Origin: an uncultured Verrucomicrobiota bacterium
Lineage (GTDB): Bacteria; Verrucomicrobiota; Verrucomicrobiia; Limisphaerales; AAA164-E04
DNA length: 47,050 nucleotides
Reading direction: 5' to 3'
Assembly: GCA_913061285.1 (NCBI GenBank)
Contig: CAJXVR010000015.1
Location: 1 to 47,050 of the forward strand
Below, one piece after another: positions 41,890-47,050 of the stretch; position 1 is the stretch's first letter, and the number at the start of each line of letters is the position of its first letter. Made by a program: the position numbers and the translations under genes. A model generated the notes under the pieces. The model was not told the origin of the DNA. It made no database searches and saw only the letters and a list, made by a program, of their open reading frames with translations.

Positions 41890-42930
41890 TTACCACTCGA
41901 TGACGGCCGCGCCCCATGTGAGGCCCGCGCCGAATACGACAATCAAAATGATATCTCCACGCTTAAGGCGACCGCTGGTGGCTGCCTCGTCTAGAGCGAT
42001 AGCTACTGAGGCAGCAGATGTGTTGCCATATTTGTCGAGATTGATAAAAAGTTGTTCTTCTTTGGCCTTGAGCCTGTCCCCGACTGCGCTGATGATTCTC
42101 TGATTGGCCTGGTGGGGGATGATATGGTCTACTTGGGAGATGTCGATTTGGCATCGTTGCAGTACCTCGCGGGCGGCTGAGCACATGGCGTTGACCGCGT
42201 TCTTGAATGTCTCTTTCCCATCCATTCGGAGGTAGTGCAGCCGGTTTTTTAGTGAGTCACCGCTTGCTGGGATTTTTGACCCTCCGGCGGGCATGCAGAG
42301 CAATTCCCCCTTGCTTCCGTCCGCTCCCATGGTGGCGGTCAAGAGCCCGTGAGAGTTTGGGATGTTCTGGAGGATTGCTGCGCCAGCTCCATCGCCGAAG
42401 AGGACGCAGGTGTTTCTGTCCTCCCAATCGATGATCGTTGATAGCTTTTCGGCTCCAATCACGAGGACCGTATTGTAGGTCTGTGACATGATGAATTGCT
42501 GGCCGATCTCGAGGGCATAAACGAATCCAGAGCAGGCCGCCTCGAGGTCAAATGCGGCTGCATTTTTAGCTCCAATGATTTGCTGGACGAGGCAGGCGGT
42601 AGACGGGAAAAGCATGTCAGGGGTGATCGTGGCAACGATGATGAGGTCGATCTCTTCAGCCGTGATGCCTCCCTTTTTCATAGCATCTCTGGCCGCATTG
42701 GCTGCTAAATCAGAGGTGAACTCGTCTTCAGCTGCAATTCTTCGTTCCTTGATTCCAGTGCGTGAGGTGATCCATTCGTCGCTGGTATCAACGAGTTTGG
42801 TGATCGCTTCGTTTGTGAGGACTTTCTCTGGAAGATAGGAACCAACGGATCGGATGGAGCAGGTTCGAGCCTTAAATTCGTTTGCAGCTCTTGGGTTTAC
42901 GAATTCAACCGGGCGGGTAGGCAAGGTCAT
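41890..42930 (-). CDS. fabH: 3-oxoacyl-ACP synthase III
   Basis: A 346-residue ketosynthase that joins acetyl-CoA with malonyl-ACP to start fatty acid synthesis. The catalytic triad is complete: C133 in LEAACSGF, H273 in IIPHQANQR and N303 in YGNTSAAS. It has a 20-residue N-terminal extension before SIRSVGSYLPE compared with E. coli FabH. It directly follows plsX (13 bp), in the common rpmF - plsX - fabH order. Plausible secondary roles, such as a branched-chain starter, are not visible in the sequence. Confidence 0.94.
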   Translation of the reverse strand: MTLPTRPVEFVNPRAANEFKARTCSIRSVGSYLPEKVLTNEAITKLVDTSDEWITSRTGIKERRIAAEDEFTSDLAANAARDAMKKGGITAEEIDLIIVATITPDMLFPSTACLVQQIIGAKNAAAFDLEAACSGFVYALEIGQQFIMSQTYNTVLVIGAEKLSTIIDWEDRNTCVLFGDGAGAAILQNIPNSHGLLTATMGADGSKGELLCMPAGGSKIPASGDSLKNRLHYLRMDGKETFKNAVNAMCSAAREVLQRCQIDISQVDHIIPHQANQRIISAVGDRLKAKEEQLFINLDKYGNTSAASVAIALDEAATSGRLKRGDIILIVVFGAGLTWGAAVIEW

Positions 42931-42943
42931 AGTCTAGTTCTGG

Positions 42944-43963
42944 CTACTGCGAGTTATTGGTCGGCAGTTGATCGTTGATGAGAGCCACTTCGTCGACGAT
43001 CCGTTGATTGATTTTGTGAGCGAACGTTTCGGTCGTCATGCGGATCGCGTTGCGAATTGAGTGTGCTTGGGCCGATCCGTGAGCGATGACGACGTCGCCA
43101 TTCAGTCCCAGGAGTGGGGCCCCGCCGTAGGCGTCAGGGTCCATTCGGTTCTTGATTTTGCGAAGGCCCCCTTTAGCCAGCATCGCCGCAAATATTCGGA
43201 TTGGATTTGCTGTGAGTTCCTCCTTTAGCCAGCCGAATAGGCCTTTTGCGAGGCTTTCGCAGGTCTTTAGGACGATATTTCCAACGAATCCATCGCATAT
43301 GACGACGTCGACGCGATCATTGAATAAATCGTGCCCCTCGACGTTTCCGATGAAATTGAGCTTGAGCTTGCGGCACAGTTTCAATGCCTCGAGAGTTAGC
43401 TCGTTCCCCTTCGAATCTTCCGTGCCGACACTGAGGATGCCAACTCGGGGTTTCTCGTGACCGAGAATTTCCTCGGCGAAGATGCTGCCCATGATCGCAT
43501 AGTGGGCAAGGTGGATTGGTTTGCAATCGATGTTGGCTCCGGAGTCCAGGAGTACGAACTCGCGGTGGGGCGTTGGGATCACCGTGGCGATCCCTGGGCG
43601 ATCAATCCCTGATAGTCGGCCAAGGCGTATGGTTGCCACGGTCACGACGCCGCCAGTGTTTCCGGGGGAGACGAAGATCTCTGCCTCTTTTTCGCGGAGA
43701 AGTTCAATCCCTTTGGCGATGGAGCAATTCTTCTTCCTGCGGACGCCGTCGATCGGCTTGTCCGCCATCGTTAAGACTTCATCCGTGTGAAGAACACTAA
43801 TCCGGTCCTCAGCAGGCGAGCCGAGATGGCTTAGAATTTCAGCTTCGTTCCCGACAATCGTGGCTGCAGTTATCTGGGGCTGTTCGGCGAGGGCTCGATG
43901 AACGCCGTCGACGATTACACCGCACCCGTGATCGCCTCCCATGGCGTCGACGACGATCCGCAT
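42944..43963 (-). CDS. plsX: Phosphate acyltransferase PlsX
   Basis: A 339-residue enzyme that makes acyl-phosphate from acyl-ACP for phospholipid synthesis. The N-terminus MRIVVDAMGGDHG is the family hallmark, and FVSPGNTGGVVTVATI, VLLDSGANIDCKP and VDVVICDGFVGNIVLKT follow in order. It is followed by fabH and preceded by rpmF on the same strand (49 bp away), the usual bacterial lipid cluster. Length and motifs are normal. Confidence 0.95.
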   Translation of the reverse strand: MRIVVDAMGGDHGCGVIVDGVHRALAEQPQITAATIVGNEAEILSHLGSPAEDRISVLHTDEVLTMADKPIDGVRRKKNCSIAKGIELLREKEAEIFVSPGNTGGVVTVATIRLGRLSGIDRPGIATVIPTPHREFVLLDSGANIDCKPIHLAHYAIMGSIFAEEILGHEKPRVGILSVGTEDSKGNELTLEALKLCRKLKLNFIGNVEGHDLFNDRVDVVICDGFVGNIVLKTCESLAKGLFGWLKEELTANPIRIFAAMLAKGGLRKIKNRMDPDAYGGAPLLGLNGDVVIAHGSAQAHSIRNAIRMTTETFAHKINQRIVDEVALINDQLPTNNSQ

Positions 43964-44012
43964 AGAGATTGGGGGAGCTTAAATTGTTGGAGGACGGAGT
44001 GCCTTCTGACGA

Positions 44013-44201
44013 TCAACCGAAGGACTCGATATTGATAACTTGTCGGTCTTTGTAGAAACCGCAGGCCGGACAAACTCTATGGGTAATGTAGGGAGAAGCG
44101 CACTGTGGGCACGTGCTGAGCTGTGGGAGCTTGAGAACGCTGTTAGAAGCTCGGCGTCCACGCGTTTTGCCGCGCGAAGGTTTTCTTTTTGGTTGTGCCA
44201 T
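44013..44201 (-). CDS. rpmF: Ribosomal protein bL32
   Basis: A 62-residue large-subunit ribosomal protein. The basic start MAQPKRKPSRGKTRGRRAS is characteristic, followed by a zinc-binding set of four cysteines: CPQCASPYITHRVCPACG. The zinc (C+) form is therefore kept. The ATG is at 44201. It lies 24 bp downstream of the YceD-like gene, the typical yceD - rpmF - plsX - fabH order. Confidence 0.95.
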   Translation of the reverse strand: MAQPKRKPSRGKTRGRRASNSVLKLPQLSTCPQCASPYITHRVCPACGFYKDRQVINIESFG

Positions 44202-44225
44202 ACTGTGTCTAAGTCTTTCCGATTA

Positions 44226-44717
44226 TTACTCCAAATGCAACTCGTCCAAAGCACTCCACGCTGAAGGTTTTTTTTCAACCTCAGTTTGGGAACTCTGGGG
44301 ATCCGGTGATTTCTCCGGTGTTCCGTCGATTCCTCGACAGTCTTTCGCACACAACGGATGTTGCGGTAAAGATAAAAGCATATCTTCACGTAAAACCGGA
44401 GTCAAGTCTATGCAGTCATTATCTAAGGGGGGGGCCTCGTCCCCGGTAAATGGGATGAGCTGGCTCCAGTGCGTGATTTCGGTGGCTTTCTCAAAAGGGG
44501 TCAAGCAACGAGCGCACTCAAATTGAAATCCGAGTTTGATCCTTCCGCGGAGGAGAATGTTTTTGTCGAGGATTTCGGCGGTGAAATCATAGTCAAGTCC
44601 TGTGCATGGACGGATGAGTTCATCCTGGGTGTCGAGGTTGAGGTCCTCGAGCTCAATCTCTCCCTGGTAGGTCTTCGGCCCATTCTCCAGGTGTTTAATG
44701 TTTATTTCCAAAGGCAT
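44226..44717 (-). CDS. yceD: DUF177/YceD family protein
   Basis: A 163-residue protein of the DUF177 family, nearly always found before rpmF and linked to 23S rRNA accumulation in some bacteria. The conserved segment is RIKLGFQFECARCLTPFEKA, with the CxxC pair and following ITHWSQ, plus EDMLLSLPQHPLC near the end with a later Cys. The C-terminal 40 residues (EKSPDPQSSQTEVEKK) look disordered. It starts 20 bp downstream of coaD on the same strand. Confidence 0.9.
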   Translation of the reverse strand: MPLEINIKHLENGPKTYQGEIELEDLNLDTQDELIRPCTGLDYDFTAEILDKNILLRGRIKLGFQFECARCLTPFEKATEITHWSQLIPFTGDEAPPLDNDCIDLTPVLREDMLLSLPQHPLCAKDCRGIDGTPEKSPDPQSSQTEVEKKPSAWSALDELHLE

Positions 44718-44737
44718 TGAATCGTTTTTGATCAGCG

Positions 44738-45238
44738 TTAAGCCTGGGGTGAGTTCGTTTTGCGGTATTTTTCGATGAGTGACTTGTGAACCGAATCCGG
44801 TACGAGTCCGTCAATGGAGCCGCCGAGGCTTGCGATTTCCTTGACGATACTGGAACTGAGAAAGGTGAATCGATCTTTCGGCATCATGAAAATGGTCTCG
44901 ATAGACTCATTGAGGCGTCGATTCATCAAGGCGAGCTGAAACTCGAATTCGAAATCGGAAACAGCCCGGAGCCCGCGAACGATCGCCTGCCCTTTTTCCC
45001 GGGCAACGTAGTCCACTAGTAGGCCATCAAAGGTATCGATTTGGACATTGGTGACGTGCGCCGTAGCCTGTTCGGCTAGTTTCGTTCGCTCAGCGACTTC
45101 GAAAAGCGCTTTCTTGTTGCGATTATGGGCTATAGCCACGATGACAACATCAAAGAGCTTTGCCGCCCGCTCGATAACATCGAGATGACCGTTGGTTATC
45201 GGGTCAAAGCTCCCAGGGTAAATGGCTTTTCGTTTCAT
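44738..45238 (-). CDS. coaD: Phosphopantetheine adenylyltransferase
   Basis: A 166-residue nucleotidyltransferase catalysing the fourth step of coenzyme A synthesis. The motif YPGSFDPITNGHLDVIERA carries the TxGH-like nucleotide-binding site, and IVRGLRAVSDFEFEFQLALMNRRL and LSSSIVKEIASLGG are the later conserved blocks. Length is standard. The ATG at 45238 gives MKRKAIYPG. It precedes yceD by 20 bp and follows purE by 165 bp. Confidence 0.95.
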   Translation of the reverse strand: MKRKAIYPGSFDPITNGHLDVIERAAKLFDVVIVAIAHNRNKKALFEVAERTKLAEQATAHVTNVQIDTFDGLLVDYVAREKGQAIVRGLRAVSDFEFEFQLALMNRRLNESIETIFMMPKDRFTFLSSSIVKEIASLGGSIDGLVPDSVHKSLIEKYRKTNSPQA

Positions 45239-45403
45239 CAGAGGCGTTGCTCTCGCTCCTGTCTCGCGCGTCGTTTATGGGTGCTCGTCGACTATGATTT
45301 CAACAACAATCCTAACGTAAACCCCAAGTGTCTGCTTTGCAATGGCAGGTTGGGGCGATTCCTTGAGAGTGCGATCCTCCGGAGAGGAGGTTTCGGGGTT
45401 CGT

Positions 45404-45901
45404 CTAGTCGAGATTCTTATTCTTCTCTCGTGATTCCGCGGCCATGGTCCGTTTGAATTGCACGAGCCGTTCTTGGAGATCGCCATCGGCAGTCGCTAGA
45501 ATGGACGCTGCAAGGATTCCGGCGTTTCGCGCGTTGCCGATGGCTACTGTTGCCACGGGGACTCCCGCGGGCATTTGTACGATTGAGAGAAGGGAGTCCA
45601 TCCCTTTCAGGGCTCGGCTCTCAACCGGGACTCCAATAACGGGAAGGGGTGTGTGGCTGGCGACCATGCCTGGAAGATGGGCGGCTCCACCGGCACCAGC
45701 GATGATAATCTTGAGACCTCGTTCGTGAGCGGTGGCGGCATATTCAGCCATGTCGACTGGGGTTCGATGGGCTGAAATCACTTTGGCTTCGTGCGGAATA
45801 TCGAAATCCTCGCAAACGGAGGCAGCAGCTTTCATGGTGGGCCAATCTGAGTCACTGCCCATAATGATGCCAACGAGAGGCGTGGAGGGAGAGGATGTCA
45901 T
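45404..45901 (-). CDS. purE: 5-(carboxyamino)imidazole ribonucleotide mutase
   Basis: A 165-residue class I PurE, which converts N5-CAIR to CAIR in purine synthesis. Visible are [24 protein letters not shown] and [15 protein letters not shown], with [10 protein letters not shown]. It is one base after the purK stop (45903), so the pair is a translationally coupled operon with purK first. The class I form matches the presence of PurK. Confidence 0.96.
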   Translation of the reverse strand: MTSSPSTPLVGIIMGSDSDWPTMKAAASVCEDFDIPHEAKVISAHRTPVDMAEYAATAHERGLKIIIAGAGGAAHLPGMVASHTPLPVIGVPVESRALKGMDSLLSIVQMPAGVPVATVAIGNARNAGILAASILATADGDLQERLVQFKRTMAAESREKNKNLD

Positions 45902-45902
45902 G

Positions 45903-46999
45903 CTATCTTCTGTTAAAGGTGATCAGTTTTGCTGCTTTTTGAGCGTTCTCGAGAGCCTCATCTATTGAATCACTAATCGTCGTGATATGCCCCATCTTTC
46001 TTCCAGATTGACTCTTGTCCTTTCCGTAGAGATGGAGGTGGATGCCCTCGATTGCCAACGCTTCTGGAATACCTGCGGGATAAGATGGGCCTTCGGAATC
46101 GCCAAGAATATTTATCATGACGGCGGACTGTTTAACCAAGGAGGTTGCTCCCAGGGGTAGCCCGAGGATCGCTCTTAGATGATTCTCGAATTGTGAGGTA
46201 TGGCAGCCTTCAATAGTATAGTGCCCAGAGTTATGAACTCTCGGTGCGAGTTCATTGACAACGATCGAATCGTCTTTGGTCAAGAATAGTTCGACGCCCA
46301 GCGACCCGGTGCCTTTGACCGCTGAGACAGCTGCTTCAGCAATTTCAATGGCGGACTCAGCGATCGCTGCCGAGATGCGAGCGGGCGCCTTTACGATATG
46401 GCAAATGTGGTCCCGTTGGATTGTCTCAACGACTGGATAGACGACCGTTTCGCCGGTGATTGAGCGGCATACCATGATGGCGATTTCAGCCTGAAAATCA
46501 CAGAATTTCTCTGCAAACAAGGGATTGTTGTCCCCATCGAGATGATTCCAGCCAACTTCTATTTCAGCGGGAGAATTGACGGTAAAGTTTCCTTTGCCAT
46601 CGTAGCCGTTTCTCCGACGTTTTAGCAGAAACGGATATCCGTATTCCTTGGCCGCTGCCTCCAGCTCTTGCTGAGAGCTGGCGTCTCGGAATTGAGGTGT
46701 TGGAAGGCCTGCTGTCTTGAGTGAACGCTTTTGAACCAGTTTGTCTTGAATGGTTCGAAGGCACTCTGAGGATGGATAGACAGGAACGCCTTCTGACTCG
46801 AGAGTCGCCAGCGCATCAGCGTGGACAAACTCGTTCTCCAGAGTGACGACATCCGACTCGGCGGCGAGGCGACGAAGTACGGCTGGATCGTTCCAATCTC
46901 CCTCCTGATGGGTGTGGCTGACAGTTGCTGCGGGGCACTCGCTGCTTCGTTCTACAGTCGTCGTTCTGATTCCGAGCTGGGCTGCAGATTGGCAAAGCA
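45903..46999 (-). CDS. purK: 5-(carboxyamino)imidazole ribonucleotide synthase (5'-truncated at contig end)
   Basis: An ATP-grasp enzyme that carboxylates AIR to N5-CAIR with ATP and bicarbonate. Visible parts are the ATP-grasp core ([18 protein letters not shown]), [14 protein letters not shown], and [19 protein letters not shown] near the metal site. The N-terminal GGGQLGR segment is missing: the first intact codons read LCQSAAQLG, which in homologues follows ...GQLGRM. The cut falls inside the codon for that Met, exactly where adapter sequence begins. A GTG that looks like a start at 47000-46998 is therefore half adapter. The gene is operonic with purE. Confidence 0.94.
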
Positions 47000-47050
47000 C
47001 TGTCTCTTATACACATCTGACGCTGCCGACGAGCGATCTAGTGTAGATCT
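47000..47050 (+). other. Sequencing adapter at contig end (Nextera plus index), not genomic
   Basis: From 47000 the sequence is the reverse complement of the Nextera Tn5 mosaic end (CTGTCTCTTATACACATCT) followed by the read-1 part of the adapter, to 47032. Next is an 8-base block, GCGATCTA, the complement of the standard i5 index TAGATCGC as I recall it, and GTGTAGATCT from the P5 primer region. It is an untrimmed library artefact and should be removed. Confidence 0.97.

Noticed and set aside
1..47050. tRNA genes, rRNA genes, CRISPR arrays and insertion sequences
   Set aside because: No cloverleaf/T-loop pattern, rRNA sequence, regularly spaced repeats or transposase were seen on either strand.

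Overview
The window looks like a contig-terminal piece of a Verrucomicrobiota genome, probably marine. I infer this from the mix of genes: DUF1080, CBM9-like, PQQ-propeller, creatininase-family and OB-fold-sensor hybrid kinase proteins, plus secreted proteins ending in a GAPH-x-SG / R-(F/Y)-(Y/F)-R tail. No marker gene fixes the taxon. The last 51 bases (47000-47050) are not genomic: they read as Nextera/Illumina adapter plus an index, so purK is cut at the contig edge.

Layout. 1-5028 (minus strand): the start of a sodium:solute symporter, galE, and a large hybrid sensor kinase. 5174-21630 (all plus strand, flanked by opposing genes): a 16.5-kb accessory cluster. It holds an HprK-like kinase, a NTP_transf_5-type nucleotidyltransferase, a PqqD/RRE-fold protein with an internal Tat-like segment, a 1922-residue secreted protein with ten cysteine-patterned Calx-beta repeats, a PorU/gingipain-like C25 protease, a YjlB-like cupin, a 48-codon peptide gene with a YxxP leader motif, a strong terminator, a second HprK-like kinase, a SipW-like signal peptidase and a second nucleotidyltransferase. 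21627-32745: mixed metabolic and secreted genes (inositol monophosphatase family, CBM9-like, creatininase family plus gamma-glutamyltransferase, threonine synthase, membrane protein, PQQ propeller, DUF1080, quinone reductase, NahK-like sugar kinase). 32867-38491 (plus): rsmI, nagB, a candidate structured RNA, rarA, 5-formyl-THF cyclo-ligase and rny. 38531-46999 (minus): a previously hidden 52-residue lipoprotein, a coiled-coil membrane protein, a small secreted protein, pilT, a PilZ-like protein, fabH, plsX, rpmF, yceD, coaD, purE and purK.

The most notable part is the 5174-21630 cluster. Kinase, nucleotidyltransferase and PqqD-like genes are known companions of RiPP systems (lasso-peptide tailoring, 'HPr-rel-A' loci). 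Here they occur as two kinase/nucleotidyltransferase sets around a tiny peptide gene, with no lasso cyclase, radical SAM enzyme, YcaO, lanthionine synthetase or ABC exporter in the window. The peptide's presumed core has no Ser, Thr or Cys, so common RiPP chemistries do not fit. My working model, which is inference, is a secreted or cell-surface peptide system. In it the PqqD-fold protein binds the YxxP leader, the kinases and nucleotidyltransferases act on the peptide or on a carrier, the SipW-like peptidase processes it, and the Calx-beta protein and C25 protease are the exported structural and processing partners. Recurrent CGCGACATT sites in three of its intergenic regions hint at shared control.
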